DNA of 64,000 nucleotides from Allium sativum (GCA_030737875.1 CM060923.1:34092501-34156500); one strand, 5' to 3'; counted from the stretch's first letter, positions 37,142-50,023 are shown. Notes: generated by a model not told the origin, from the letters alone. Numbers and translations are program-made.

Positions 37142-40100
37142 TGTAGGATCTAAATTAACCCTAGAGGGGGGGGGGGGTGAATAGGGTTTATCGCAGATTT
37201 TCACAGAGTAATTAAATAATCACAGCACAGATAATATTCAGAAGAAATGCAGAAAAATAAATAACACACAAATATACCCAGCTTCGGCAAAACCCTTCCT
37301 ACTGCTGCATTCCCCAAGGTTTCTACTAGGAGTTAAAACAATCTCTACGCTTACAATCCCCTGTAAACTCGCGACACTCGCTCCCAACTGTTCTTAACCC
37401 TACGCTCAAAACCCTGCACTGGTTTTTATCCCCAAAACCAGATTTCCCCGAATTACAAACACTGTAATTCGTCTCCCTAGTTTTAGAGACAAACTAGAAA
37501 ACTCTGGACTGATTACAAAGTTGAAATTAAAGACAAATAAAATCAAGACAATAAAAAAAACTTAATAAAAACTTTGAAAAAAACCTAGTATTTAAATAAG
37601 GGTTATCCCCTTAAACTTGGCCGGCCTCCTTTAGTTATTGCTTCACCACTTTATTCTTGAGTCCGACTTCCTTTAATTCTCTCTGGAAATTGAAATGGCG
37701 GCTAAAAGAAAACTAGGGTTTCTCTTGAACACACTGAATCGAGATGCCTCGTTGATGGAAATTAGTTGTCTGCTACTTGATTCTTCGGCTTCAATCTCTG
37801 GTGACTTGAATCGTCTTCGATTGAGTTTATGGACTCTGATTTGGATCCCAGTTTTCTCGATTTCTGGTATGATTTTACTATTCGATTTTTATTCTTTAAT
37901 TGTGCTTGAACTAGGATGATTTGTGCCGATGACGATTGTGTGATATATATAGGGTTAAAATCCCTAGAATTCTGCTCTGATTTCGTCCTTGAGACTTGGC
38001 TATAATATTGCGATTGCTCTGGATTGTTCTGTTTATTTTTATTTGGGGCCAGGAAGTATATTTCTTTAATCTCGGTACCAATTTCTGGAATTTGAATTCT
38101 TCGACCTTGCGTGTGAACTGTCTGACTTGAATTGGTCTTTACCTATTTCACCCTTAAATCAATTTTTCTGAAGATTTGATTATACTTTTTCAACATTCTT
38201 TTAAACTGAAATATCCTAAAAAAAATCTGCTTTAAAAGTATGACCAATCGTTCTCTTTGTTTTGCCACAGACTATAGACTGATACTTTGACTGTTGTGAA
38301 TACTTGAGCAATGATAAGAACAGATACTATGCTTTATTTTGCCATATACTTGCACTGTTTTGTTGAAACCGAATACTCCTTAGCTGCTTCATGTAGTACT
38401 TGCTCCTTGCTTGACTTGAATGAACTTTTGGCCATAATTATTGGAACTTTGAGTTGTAAGAACAGATACACACTTGAACTTGAAATCGGTTTCTTTGATT
38501 TCTGATTTGCTAAAAAACTGTCAATTCATTTGAATGGATGTTTTTCTGATGATTAAAAAAATAGAACAGAAATTTTTCTTGATTTTGTTGAGAGCAGTCT
38601 TCATTGATTATCCTTTTAACTGATACCGTACTTTGATACAAAACTTGATCATTGAAATCCTCCTCGAAGTACCTCATCAAATTTTCATAGTATGTCGAAT
38701 CTCTAAAAGCATACACCACTGAGTTAACAAAGAGCTTCTTGAAGCACACACAATGATCTTTCACATATTCTTCTACGTCCTGTGCAGTTTCTAATGGAAA
38801 CAAACCGTTAAGCCTTTTTTTTCATCTCTTCCATATAATTGTCTAGCGCAAGTCTACTCTGAAATGCTGATCTATGGCCCATCCCAAAAAAGTTTCCTAA
38901 GTTCATCATAACCAAAATACTAGGAAGAACCCCCAATACTACAATGTATAGCCGTATACTCGGACGATCTGCTTCTTTTTCATTATTATTGAACTCTTTT
39001 GCCATGATCTTTTTCAATCTATATGACTCATATTTTGTTTGATGCTCGAACACTTGCATCAATGTTAGTTTGTAGCTGCTTTGCGCTTTGATCTTATGCA
39101 TATGAACTTGGAAGTTTGCTTTTAATTTGAACTGATATTGTTTTTGAGGTATTCGACATGTTTTCATTGACAGAACTGATACTACAGTTGGTTTTGTATG
39201 CTGCATGCACTTGTATGGACATCTGTGTATTACCATGTCTTAGCTGATATTACACTTGATTTATGTCTACCTTGAACTTGTGTTACCCCTGACCATAATT
39301 ACATGCTGCGCCATGCCACTTAACCATGTTGTGTACCCTGTCCTTTATTCATGTGTACACCTTTTTCTTGTCTGATCAATGCCTGTGTTCACTTGAACTT
39401 TCTGAAAGGTTCTGCTCCTGTATGTTGCTCTTCTAGTTTTTCATCAAGTAGTTGCACCATGACCATGCACTACTGCCACATCCTTTTTACGTTGTCTTGT
39501 TGTTTTGCTCGACCATTTTGTTTCTTGTTTGTTGCTGCATTGTTTTTGTGTACTAGTAATGTGCTTGACCATTTTTTTTTTTTTTAAAAAAAAAATCAGC
39601 CAAATATGTTTCCTCTGCCTTGTGCTAAGCTGTGAGTTTTACCATATTTGTGTTTGCCTTGTGTTCATAATTACTATGCTCGACCACTTTGGTTATTTTT
39701 GTACTGTTCATTTTGTCATGCAATGCTGAGTCGAGTTGGTCCTTGATGGCTACTCCTCAGATGCACACCCTGATTGGCGAGGCAGTGCACACGTATGTGT
39801 GTACATGCAGCCATGTTTTTCCTGTTCCTGCATATCAGACCAAGTCTAGAAAAATGATGAGAAACACACCGTAATTCTGAGGCAAATAAAATTTTTTAAA
39901 AAATAAATTTTTATTTGCTTTTATTTAATTTTATTTTGTTGCTGTCTACTGTGTGTGTTCTTTTGTATGAACAGGTATGAAGATGACTGAATTGACTATG
40001 GAATGCTGTGAAGTCAAGAAGACTGAAGACGATGATATTCATATGTGTCGGTATATACGAGTGAACTGTATAGAAATGTAGTGTGTATGAAATTGTAAGT

Positions 40101-40409
40101 GTTGTAAAGAGGAGCTAAGTGTGAAATTGAATATATTGAAATGTATATCAGTGATATATGTACAAATAGTGGAATTGTAAATCTGTACTGTTTTAAATAT
40201 TGAAATAAAATATTCTTGTTCAAATAAAATACTGTGTGAATTTTTAAATTTTTGTATAGTTGTACTTTATTTAAACAGAAATATTATATTCTTGTCTGAT
40301 GTGTAGTATACCAGTACACTTACAAACACATTCAATAATAAAATAAATTTGGTTGTTATCATCAAACAAAAATCATATAATTGTGTATACAACACTGTTA
40401 TATACAACA
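37142..40409 (-). repeat. 3' LTR of the Sirevirus-like element
   Basis: On the minus strand it starts TGTTGTATATAACAG (40409) and ends GGATCCTACA-type sequence at 37142. It carries a TATTTAAATA box near 37582-37592, a C run (plus-strand G11) near 37166, and a T/A homopolymer junction near 39570-39596 that differs in length between the LTRs. Confidence 0.92.
38510..39236 (-). other. Conserved-looking open frames inside the Sirevirus-like LTR
   Basis: On the LTR sense strand two adjoining frames (39236-38808, 142 codons; 38803-38510, 97 codons) meet at an A tract and would join with a small frame shift. The encoded sequence is not low-complexity (for example DNYMEEMKKK, YYENLMRYFEEDFND). I do not recognise a family. 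The same frames occur in the other LTR at 46159-45713 and 45725-45432. Whether they are expressed is unknown; a captured host gene fragment is one possibility. Confidence 0.3.
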
Positions 40410-40423
40410 ATCTCCCCCTTTTG
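40410..40423 (-). promoter_or_regulatory. Polypurine tract of the Sirevirus-like element
   Basis: The minus strand reads CATCAAAAGGGGGAGAT directly before the LTR start TGTTGTATA at 40409. Extra G5-A purine runs lie upstream (plus-strand CTCCCCC/TCCCCCT near 40482, 40495, 40511, 40563 and 40638). Multiple polypurine-like tracts are a described Sirevirus trait. Confidence 0.8.
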
Positions 40424-42028
40424 ATGATGACAAACAAATAAAAGATTTTGAATGTGTTTTGAACGTGAAATATATTACTCCCCCTATTTGTATGCTCCCC
40501 CTACAACTGAACTCCCCCTATATATGTGGAAAAATATGAATGATGAAATCTAATTGACCATTCCCCCTCTAGATATTTAATTTCCAATCTTAAAATATTT
40601 TTGAATTAAATACTCATCAATCAAAATCTTGACCATTCTCCCCCTTTTGTTATCATCAAAAGGAAAATAGAAATCGATACAGTGATGAATATAGACTAAA
40701 AATATAAATTCATATTCAGAGAGAGAATATATATCGTAAAAGCCATTTAATCAAACAAAAATCATAATAATCTTTAAATCAGAAGCAGATTTCACTTTCA
40801 GAATGAATGGATTTACGATGGATTTTATCGAATGAGGAGAGTTCAATAAAAATTGAATATTTGAATATAAATTTTAAAGATTTTAAATATGCAAAAAGAA
40901 TGTGTTAAGCACTTTCTAACCACGCATAGCCCAAAGGTCTTTTAAATGGGGTTAGTAGTAACTTAACTTTATCCTCTCTAATGAGTTCCATCCATGCACA
41001 GCCCGAAGGTCTTTTAAGTGAGAATGGAAGCACATAGAAATTAAGGTAATTCACCCACGCATAACCGCGAGGATTTTTAAATGGGAGTGAATACCAAGGA
41101 TAAATTATTTATTTATTTATTTATTTTTTATTTTAAGAATAATTAGAACTCCCCAAATTAAATAAAACCATGATGAATGACAGAAATATGATAGATATAG
41201 AAGATGGTCGTGAAATAAGCTCTAATTCAAAGATATTATAAAATTTGTTTAATCATCATGAGATTTAAAATAATATCTCTTCTAATTATGAATTATACCA
41301 TAGTCGCAACTCATCACAGTTTCATAAATCTATCAATGATTTTGATGAGTCCCAAAACGGTTCAAATTAATCAATAATTTCAATTTTTGAATAAATAATC
41401 AAAAATAATTTTAAAATTGAAACTATCAATTTTAAGAGGAGTTTTTTGAAAAAAAATGCAAGTTGAAAATCAGCTTAAAATCAATCAGTTAAAAAATGAA
41501 ATTTTCTAATATTTTTAAGACTGATTGCTCCTAGACAATTTTTAAAACCATTTATATATTAATTCAAATTGTCTATGAATTTTAACTAAATTCAGTTACT
41601 GATCTTCCAACTTATCATTTAAACACCAATAAATTAATTTCCTTATCAGAGCAGCACAAGATCATTTTCAAAGCAAGAATCACAAGTGACATTCTCAGAG
41701 ATTTTTTTTTTTTAGACAAACTCAAGAAACAGTCAACTTATCAAATTTGAAGATAATTGTTTGAAATCACCAAAAAAAAATCAATTTTTTATAGTCTAAG
41801 ATTTTCAACAATTCATAACGAATGATTTCAAAAACAGCCAAGTAAAAAATAAACTAAAAAGATTAAAAGTACAAGTTTAGAGATCATACCTGTCTTACCC
41901 TAATCAATGTGATGCAATGAATCTCCAACTCTGAATCTATGGCTAAGGAACTCCAAATAATTTGATATATGAATCAACTTGAATTTTATCTAACTTAAGC
42001 ACAGATGTTCCTCAGCCTCCCATAGTAC
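40424..42028 (-). other. Non-coding 3' region of the Sirevirus-like element
   Basis: About 1.6 kb where pol would be expected. No protease, integrase, RT or RNase H motif is visible in any frame. It contains three copies of a 'cccgaaggtcttttaa' block (near 40929, 40999 and 41066) and a TTTA run (about 41107-41125). Confidence 0.7.
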
Positions 42029-44032
42029 CTAAATGTTTATATGATCGAGTGGTCTAACAAAAGTTGTTTTACCACTCTTATCTTTGTTTATACGTTTTGG
42101 TACCCAAACCCGTTTATATAACAACCCATTACTATTCACTAGCGTACCCTTTGGAACCCAAATTTGTTTAGATTTGCTTAAATTTATTTTGTTAATTTTT
42201 GGAATCCAAACAGATTTAAATGAATTGTTTTTAAACGAGTTATCAATTTGTTTATGATTTAAAAAACCTTTGAAATTATTAAATTTCGAAAATTCAATTT
42301 GATTGTTTTCAAAGCCAATTAAAGGATTTTTAAAATCATTAAAATTTGGTCTTTTAACTTGATCAGATTCAAATCCAAGTCCCTTTTTATTCTGAACAAA
42401 AAATTGATTTTTTAACAACATATTCAACGATTTCTCTCCTTTAGAAAATTTAGTCAAAGCTGACTCAAGTCGTTGAATTTTAAATTTAAGATTGCTATTT
42501 TCTTTCATTAAATTTGAACAACGATTAATAGCAATTTTCCTCTTTTCAGCGTCAGTTTGTTTTAAAATCAAATTTTCGTTTTCAAGTGCTTTGATTCTAG
42601 CATTGGACTTGGAAATTTCAATTTCAAATTGTTCTAGCTTTTCAAAATCAAGTTTTTCAGTTTCTCTAAACTTTCCAATCATCTTTTTAAAATCAAGATT
42701 TTCATTTTTCAAATTCATGTTTTCACTTTTAAGTAACTCAAGATCAGTTTTTAATTTCAAAAAATCGTTACTCAAAAATTTACATTTTTCACATTCTGAA
42801 AATGGTGAATTCTTAACTTTTTCAAGTTTTGTTTCTAAACTGTTATTTTCTTGAACTAGTTTTGACCTATCAGATTTTAATTTCTTAACTTTTAGTTCAA
42901 GAGAATCAACGGTTTTTGTGAGATCGTGACACATTAGAATTAAATCTTTATAAGTAAAACTCGATACCTCACTTGAATCCTCTTCACTACTTTCTGAAAC
43001 AGAATGAGCCATAAGACACAAATTAGCTTCCTCTTCTTCACTTTCAGAAACTTCTTCTCCTTCTTCGTCATCCCATGTAGCAGCAAAGGCTTTCTTCTTT
43101 CTTCTGAACTTCTTCTTCTTTTCATTTTTAAGATGTGGGCAATTTGGTTTGATATGTCCGGGTTTCTTGCAATTGTAGCAAAACACTTCATCGTTTGAAC
43201 TATCTGAACTTTCAGACTTGTCGGTTTTTGAATTCTTCTTTCGTGGTTTGTATTTTCCTTTGGCCCACTTTTTCAAAACCATGGCTAGCTCTTCAGCGGG
43301 ATCATCATCATTACTTTCAACAGAATTATTTAGAGCGATCGTCTTTTTCTTTGATTCAGAATCTTTTCGTTCTTCTCTTGCTTTTAACTCCATCTCGTAA
43401 GTAATTAGATTTCCGATCAATTCTTCCATGCTTACTTTATTCAGATCTTTTGATTCTTGAATCGCCGTCACTTTTGCTTCAAAATTCATCGGTAGCACTC
43501 TCAGTATTTTTCTGATCAATTCCACTTCGGTATAGGTTTTGCCAAGAGCTTTTGCATTGTAGATCAGTGATGAGAAGCGTCCATACATCTCTTTTATATC
43601 TTCGTCTTTTTGCATAGAGAAATTTTCATATTCGTTGCTGAGTAGAGCGAGACGAGATTCCTTTACTTGAGATGTACCTTCGTGTGTGACCTCCAACGTA
43701 TGCCATATTTCCTGTGCTGTCTCACAATGAGAAATTCGATTAAATTCAGTTTTATCAAGAGCACAAATTAAAGCATTCATTGCTTTGGCATTAGTTGAAA
43801 ATAATTTTTTATCATTAGCATCCCACCTATCTTTTGATTTAGGAATTTCAACACCACTAACAATAACAGTAGGAGATCTATAACCCGTTTCAATAATATC
43901 CCACACATCATAATCGACAGAACTTAAGTAAATTTTCATCCAAGCTTTCCAATAGGCATAATCAGTTCCATTAAACATTGGTGGCCTAGCTATGGACTGA
44001 CCCTCAGAAAAAGCGTTGTTTGACAAATTCAT
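42029..44032 (-). CDS. Gag protein of a Sirevirus-like Ty1/copia element
   Basis: 667 residues from ATG at 44032. The start was chosen over the longer open frame, which runs back through the primer site. The N-terminal 230 residues are a copia Gag region (MFNGTDYAYWKAWMKIYL, then the UBN2-like ALICALDKTEFNRISHCETA). A basic stretch follows and one CCHC knuckle, CYNCKKPGHIKPNC (285-298). Next come acidic Ser/Glu-rich segments and a long coiled coil (about 360-540) typical of long Sirevirus Gags. The C-terminus has repeated WVPK motifs (WIPKINK, IWVPKG, VWVPKR). The frame is closed by a stop with no pol behind it. Gag would form particles that package the element RNA; Pol would have to come from a related element. 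No lesion seen. Confidence 0.9.
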   Translation of the reverse strand: MNLSNNAFSEGQSIARPPMFNGTDYAYWKAWMKIYLSSVDYDVWDIIETGYRSPTVIVSGVEIPKSKDRWDANDKKLFSTNAKAMNALICALDKTEFNRISHCETAQEIWHTLEVTHEGTSQVKESRLALLSNEYENFSMQKDEDIKEMYGRFSSLIYNAKALGKTYTEVELIRKILRVLPMNFEAKVTAIQESKDLNKVSMEELIGNLITYEMELKAREERKDSESKKKTIALNNSVESNDDDPAEELAMVLKKWAKGKYKPRKKNSKTDKSESSDSSNDEVFCYNCKKPGHIKPNCPHLKNEKKKKFRRKKKAFAATWDDEEGEEVSESEEEEANLCLMAHSVSESSEEDSSEVSSFTYKDLILMCHDLTKTVDSLELKVKKLKSDRSKLVQENNSLETKLEKVKNSPFSECEKCKFLSNDFLKLKTDLELLKSENMNLKNENLDFKKMIGKFRETEKLDFEKLEQFEIEISKSNARIKALENENLILKQTDAEKRKIAINRCSNLMKENSNLKFKIQRLESALTKFSKGEKSLNMLLKNQFFVQNKKGLGFESDQVKRPNFNDFKNPLIGFENNQIEFSKFNNFKGFLNHKQIDNSFKNNSFKSVWIPKINKINLSKSKQIWVPKGTLVNSNGLLYKRVWVPKRINKDKSGKTTFVRPLDHINI

Positions 44033-44053
44033 GACTCTAGAGTTAAAAAATAC

Positions 44054-44067
44054 CTGCTCTGATACCA
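44054..44067 (-). promoter_or_regulatory. Primer-binding site of the Sirevirus-like element
   Basis: The minus strand reads TGGTATCAGAGCAG two bases after the 5' LTR end, matching initiator Met tRNA. Confidence 0.9.
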
Positions 44068-44069
44068 CT

Positions 44070-47000
44070 TGTAGGATCTAAATTAACCCTAGAGGGGGGG
44101 TGAATAGGGTTTATCGCAGATTTTCACAGAGTAATTAAATAATCACAGCACAGATAATATTCAGAAGAAATGCAGAAAAATAAATAACACACAAATATAC
44201 CCAGCTTCGGCAAAACCCTGCCTACTGCTGCATTCCCCAAGGTTTCTACTAGGAGTTAAAACAATCTCTACGCTTACAATCCCCTGTAAACTCGCGACAC
44301 TCGCTCCCAACTGTTCTTAACCCTACGCTCAAAACCCTGCACTGGTTTTTATCCCCAAAACCAGATTTCCCCGAATTACAAACACTGTAATTCGTCTCCC
44401 TAGTTTTAGAGACAAACTAGAAAACTCTGGACTGATTACAAAGTTGAAATTAAAGACAAATAAAATCAAGACAATAAAAAAAACTTAATAAAAACTTTGA
44501 AAAAAACCTAGTATTTAAATAAGGGTTATCCCATTAAACTTGGCCGGCCTCCTTTAGTTATTGCTTCACCACTTTATTCTTGAGCCCGACTTCCTTTAAT
44601 TCTCTCTGGAAATTGAAATGGCGGCTAAAAGAAAACTAGGGTTTCTCTTGAACACACTGAATCGAGATGCCTCGTTGATGGAAATTAGTTGTCTGCTACT
44701 TGATTCTTCGGCTTCAATCTCTGGTGACTTGAATCGTCTTCGATTGAGTTTATGGACTCTGATTTGGATCCCAGTTTTCTCGATTTCTGGTATGATTTTA
44801 CTATTCGATTTTTATTCTTTAATTGTGCTTGAACTAGGATGATTTGTGCCGATGACGATTGTGTGATATATATAGGGTTAAAATCCCTAGAATTCTGCTC
44901 TGATTTCGTCCTTGAGACTTGGCTATAATATTGCGATTGCTCTGGATTGTTCTGTTTATTTTTATTTGGGGCCAGGAAGTATATTTCTTTAATCTCGGTA
45001 CCAATTTCTGGAATTTGAATTCTTCGACCTTGCGTGTGAACTGTCTGACTTGAATTGGTCTTTACCTATTTCACCCTTAAATCAATTTTTCTGAAGATTT
45101 GATTATACTTTTTCAACATTCTTTTAAACTGAAATATCCTAAAAAAATCTGCTTTAAAAGTATGACCAATCGTTCTCTTTGTTTTGCCACAGACTATAGA
45201 CTGATACTTTGACTGTTGTGAATACTTGAGCAATGATAAGAACAGATACTATGCTTTATTTTGCCATATACTTGCACTGTTTTGTTGAAACCGAATACTC
45301 CTTAGCTGCTTCATGTAGTACTTGCTCCTTGCTTGACTTGAATGAACTTTTGGCCATAATTATTGGAACTTTGAGTTGTAAGAACAGATACACACTTGAA
45401 CTTGAAATCGGTTTCTTTGATTTCTGATTTGCTAAAAAACTGTCAATTCATTTGAATGGATGTTTTTCTGATGATTAAAAAAATAGAACAGAAATTTTTC
45501 TTGATTTTGTTGAGAGCAGTCTTCATTGATTATCCTTTTAACTGATACCGTACTTTGATACAAAACTTGATCATTGAAATCCTCCTCGAAGTACCTCATC
45601 AAATTTTCATAGTATGTCGAATCTCTAAAAGCATACACCACTGAGTTAACAAAGAGCTTCTTGAAGCACACACAATGATCTTTCACATATTCTTCTACGT
45701 CCTGTGCAGTTTCTAATGGAAACAAACCGTTAAGCCTTTTTTTTTCATCTCTTCCATATAATTGTCTAGCGCAAGTCTACTCTGAAATGCTGATCTATGG
45801 CCCATCCCAAAAAAGTTTCCTAAGTTCATCATAACCAAAATACTAGGAAGAACCCCCAATACTACAATGTATAGCCGTATACTCGGACGATCTGCTTCTT
45901 TTTCATTATTATTGAACTCTTTTGCCATGATCTTTTTCAATCTATATGACTCATATTTTGTTTGATGCTCGAACACTTGCATCAATGTTAGTTTGTAGCT
46001 GCTTTGCGCTTTGATCTTATGCATATGAACTTGGAAGTTTGCTTTTAATTTGAACTGATATTGTTTTTGAGGTATTCGACATGTTTTCATTGACAGAACT
46101 GATACTACAGTTGGTTTTGTATGCTGCATGCACTTGTATGGACATCTGTGTATTACCATGTCTTAGCTGATATTACACTTGATTTATGTCTACCTTGAAC
46201 TTGTGTTACCCCTGACCATAATTACATGCTGCGCCATGCCACTTAACCATGTTGTGTACCCTGTCCTTTATTCATGTGTACACCTTTTTCTTGTCTGATC
46301 AATGCCTGTGTTCACTTGAACTTTCTGAAAGGTTCTGCTCCTGTATGTTGCTCTTCTAGTTTTTCATCAAGTAGTTGCACCATGACCATGCACTACTGCC
46401 ACATCCTTTTTACGTTGTCTTGTTGTTTTGCTCGACCATTTTGTTTCTTGTTTGTTGCTGCATTGTTTTTGTGTACTAGTAATGTGCTTGACCATTTTTT
46501 TTTTTTTTTAAAAAAAAAAAAATCAGCCAAATATGTTTCCTCTGCCTTGTGCTAAGCTGTGAGTTTTACCATTTTTGTGTTTGCCTTGTGTTCATAATTA
46601 CTATGCTCGACCACTTTGGTTATTTTTGTACTGTTCATTTTGTCATGCAATGCTGAGTCGAGTTGGTCCTTGATGGCTACTCCTCAGATGCACACCCTGA
46701 TTGGCGAGGCAGTGCACACGTATGTGTGTACATGCAGCCATGTTTTTCCTGTTCCTGCATATCAGACCAAGTCTAGAAAAATGATGAGAAACACACCGTA
46801 ATTCTGAGGCAAATAAAATTTTTTAAAAAATAAATTTTTATTTGCTTTTATTTAATTTTATTTTGTTGCTGTCTACTGTGTGTGTTCTTTTGTATGAACA
46901 GGTATGAAGATGACTGAATTGACTATGGAATGCTGTGAAGTCAAGAAGACTGAAGACGATGATATTCATATGTGTCGGTATATACGAGTGAACTGTATAG

Positions 47001-47337
47001 AAATGTAGTGTGTATGAAATTGTAAGTGTTGTAAAGAGGAGCTAAGTGTGAAATTGAATATATTGAAATGTATATCAGTGATATATGTACAAATAGTGGA
47101 ATTGTAAATCTGTACTGTTTTAAATATTGAAATAAAATATTCTTGTTCAAATAAAATACTGTGTGAATTTTTTAAATTTTTGTATAGTTGTACTTTATTT
47201 AAACAGAAATATTATATTCTTGTCTGATGTGTAGTATACCAGTACAGTTACAAACACATTCAATAATAAAATAAATTTGGTTGTTATCATCAAACAAAAA
47301 TCATATAATTGTGTATACAACACTGTTATATACAACA
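44070..47337 (-). repeat. 5' LTR of the Sirevirus-like element
   Basis: Near-identical to 37142-40409. Differences I see are homopolymer lengths (plus-strand G run near 44092, T/A run near 46495-46522) and a few single bases. This points to a very recent insertion. Confidence 0.92.
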
Positions 47338-48655
47338 GGTTAAACCCGGTCTTTCCGAATAATTCGCGTATTTTATAAACAAGTGCTATAAAAACACATC
47401 ATACGCCTCATTCCAATTTAGAATATTCTTTCAATAAAACATTCACATTATTAGGGAAAGGTTCCCATTAATTTTATCAAAGATAAATTCTTTAAAGTTA
47501 TTCTTTAATCTTCTTTTTGAAGATTCATTAAAACTCCAATTTGGTTTTAATATATAAAAATCACAACTTTATGATTATTCAACTTTAAGAAATTTATCTT
47601 GTCTTTAACTCGGTTAAAGAACCAATGTCATTTAAAACACAGTTCACGATAAACCCAAAATCATCTTCCATTAAATATGGAATTTTCACAGAAATCAAAT
47701 CAATATATATCGATATAAATTCTCGTATCAGACTAATAATATAAATGGAATAACATCAAAGCCTTTTAAATTCCATATATAATAACGGTCTTCTTTTACA
47801 GAAGCTCATCTCGATTATTATTTAAATCGAATTCCATTCAATTCCAATTTAATATATTAAATTGGAAAACTTTACTTTGGAAAATTCCCATTAAATCTTA
47901 ATAAAAAGATTTATAAATTCCAAATTATATTTTCACTGTTAATTGGGTTAAAGACCAAATGTCATTAAAACACCGTTCACAATAAAACCAATTTACATTT
48001 CATTTTATTCCAATTACTAAATATAATTGGAAACGCTAGTAATCTTAATTAAAAGATTTATAAATTCCAAAATTATATTTTATTTAATTCCAATTAAATA
48101 TTAATTTGAAAACTTCATTAAATCTTATTTAAATGATTTATTCTTTTCTAATCGGGGTTTAAGAACAATGTTATTAAAGACAACGTTCACGACAATCTAA
48201 AATCCAATTTATTCTCTTTAATTCCAATTAAATATTAATTAATTGGATTTTTATTCTTGTTAATAACTAGTTCATTTCGATAAAAATATATTTTTATCTT
48301 TACAAAATTGGAATTTTTCATCCAAATTCTTTCCAAATCATTTACTATGATTTTACATAATTTTTCATTATTTTTAATAAATTTAATATCGCCTGTGCAG
48401 TTAATTTCTATAAACGGTCATCGAACTGCACTTACAACGACGTTTTCCATATTTGATTTGGACATATCTCCAAATCCAGCCATTAGATTTCAAATCTCTT
48501 ATATTCATTGGAAAGCCCTTTTTGATACGAACCCAATGGTTCTAGTTTTAGGACAATCTGACGGTCGGATCTCCCGTTACGCCCATTTGAAGTTAATGGT
48601 CGAAATTTGCGAACGGTCGCTGCGCGGCGCGTTTTATTCAGGACATTAAATATAT
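47338..48655 (-). repeat. Old LTR-like repeat, copy 2, right piece
   Basis: Continues the sequence broken at 37141: AACCCGGTCTTTC here matches 17398 and 63168. It runs in parallel with 17400-19120, including the GGGTTAAAGAAC subrepeats (47611, 47945 and 48155) and the CATTGGAAAGC...ACGAACCCAATGGTTCT block (48505-48543, compare 18970-19005). The similarity stops near 48655. Confidence 0.75.
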
Positions 48656-50023
48656 ATAATACAAATGCGAACCCATGCTTCGCACACGGGCTGAAGCAAA
48701 TAATGTGCGAAATTATGTTGTAGTATGTTAACAAAATTACCATCATTAAAATACTTTGTTAGTATTAATAATAAGTTTATTATTGAACCTTGTGCTATGC
48801 ACACAGACTTGCTTGAATAAAGATTAACATGAATATTCATTGGATTGAGAATAACTTCTATATAAAAATTACATATGGTAATAGCTTTATAAAATGATAT
48901 ATAATGAAGAAATATATATCTATATTAATCAAAGTTGAGGTTATATTCATAGTATTACAGACAAAAAAGATCAATACTATAGACCAACAAAATTAGCATT
49001 CTCAGTAGCAATGTTACTCAAAATAAAAGACGCCTACATTTAACACAGTGCAGCATATTAGGTCCTTTACATGTTTCATCGATGGTATCAGAGTTCCCTC
49101 TGCTTTAACAAAACGAGACATCATTTACTACCAAATGGATCATATGTTATCATTGAACCTTGGATGTTATCAAAAATTGTTGTCTATCAAATGCATAACA
49201 TGCATCAGATATATATGCAATAAAGTCAAATGAAGTTTGAAATATTTTCATTCCTTTCAATTCATAGAAAATAAAATGTTTGTTATTTTTATTACAACTT
49301 ACAAATATCAACTTCATTACAAAAAGTGGAACATAAACTGTGAACATAAGGTATCTCGAGCTAATATAAACCATGTACTTTTTTCACTTCTTAAATATAT
49401 CAACTGGAAGAAATATTCCAACCTGTGTAAGTGAAGGAAAATTATCTCAAAACCGGAAGTTCACCATTGATATAGGTAAAATGTTATGGAGACATGGCTA
49501 GTTTTTCAAATATTTAAGACGGAGGGGGCCCTTCATGAGGGCATCAAAGCATCTTCACATCAAGTAGTGACATATGGTACGAATCTGGATGGGAAATTAT
49601 GTATTAGGAAATTCACAGTACTATATTTCAAAGTTAGCTTACAGAACCATGTGAACTGAATTTTAAGAAATAACTGAAATATATAGAGAATGAGGAAATG
49701 AAATATAAAAAGCATGCGGAAATGATAGTTATATTACTATATTTCTTATAACTTTGTTTGTTGATGCAATTTAAATTTGTACCTGCATCTCCTTCAGGGA
49801 TAGCCGTCTTAAGATTTAAATTGTTTATAAGATACATGTGTGTGTGTAACTATCTCAATAGCAAACATCTCACTTCTACTGCAGAGCCGAACTTAAAACG
49901 ATTTGCAAGTACATATAACAATCTTTCCATCACAATCGACTACAGCGGCTGTCGACATGATTTTGCCTTTAGCAGTCATCAAACATTAAATTTATTTGCA
50001 AAGGAGATGACCATAAGGTATTA
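48656..50023. other. Unassigned AT-rich sequence, left of the minus-strand chromovirus
   Basis: No coding potential beyond short random frames. It was continuous with 59753 onward before the insertion at 50024. TGGTATCAGAG near 49082 resembles a primer site but has no LTR next to it. Confidence 0.5.

Larger units (their letters stand above)
37142..47337 (-). mobile_element. Sirevirus-like Ty1/copia element with gag only (non-autonomous)
   Basis: Two near-identical 3268 bp LTRs (37142-40409 and 44070-47337) flank a 3.66 kb internal region on the minus strand. The element is bounded by a perfect 5 bp target duplication, GGTTA at 37137-37141 and 47338-47342. It has an initiator-Met primer site, a 667-residue Gag and a purine tract of the Sirevirus type, but no protease, integrase or RT frame. 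This matches the class known as terminal-repeat retrotransposons with GAG (TR-GAG), which depend on a partner for Pol. Confidence 0.92.

Noticed and set aside
49082..49092. TGGTATCAGAG, like a retrotransposon primer-binding site
   Set aside because: No LTR end lies next to it and no gag follows. It is probably chance or a remnant.
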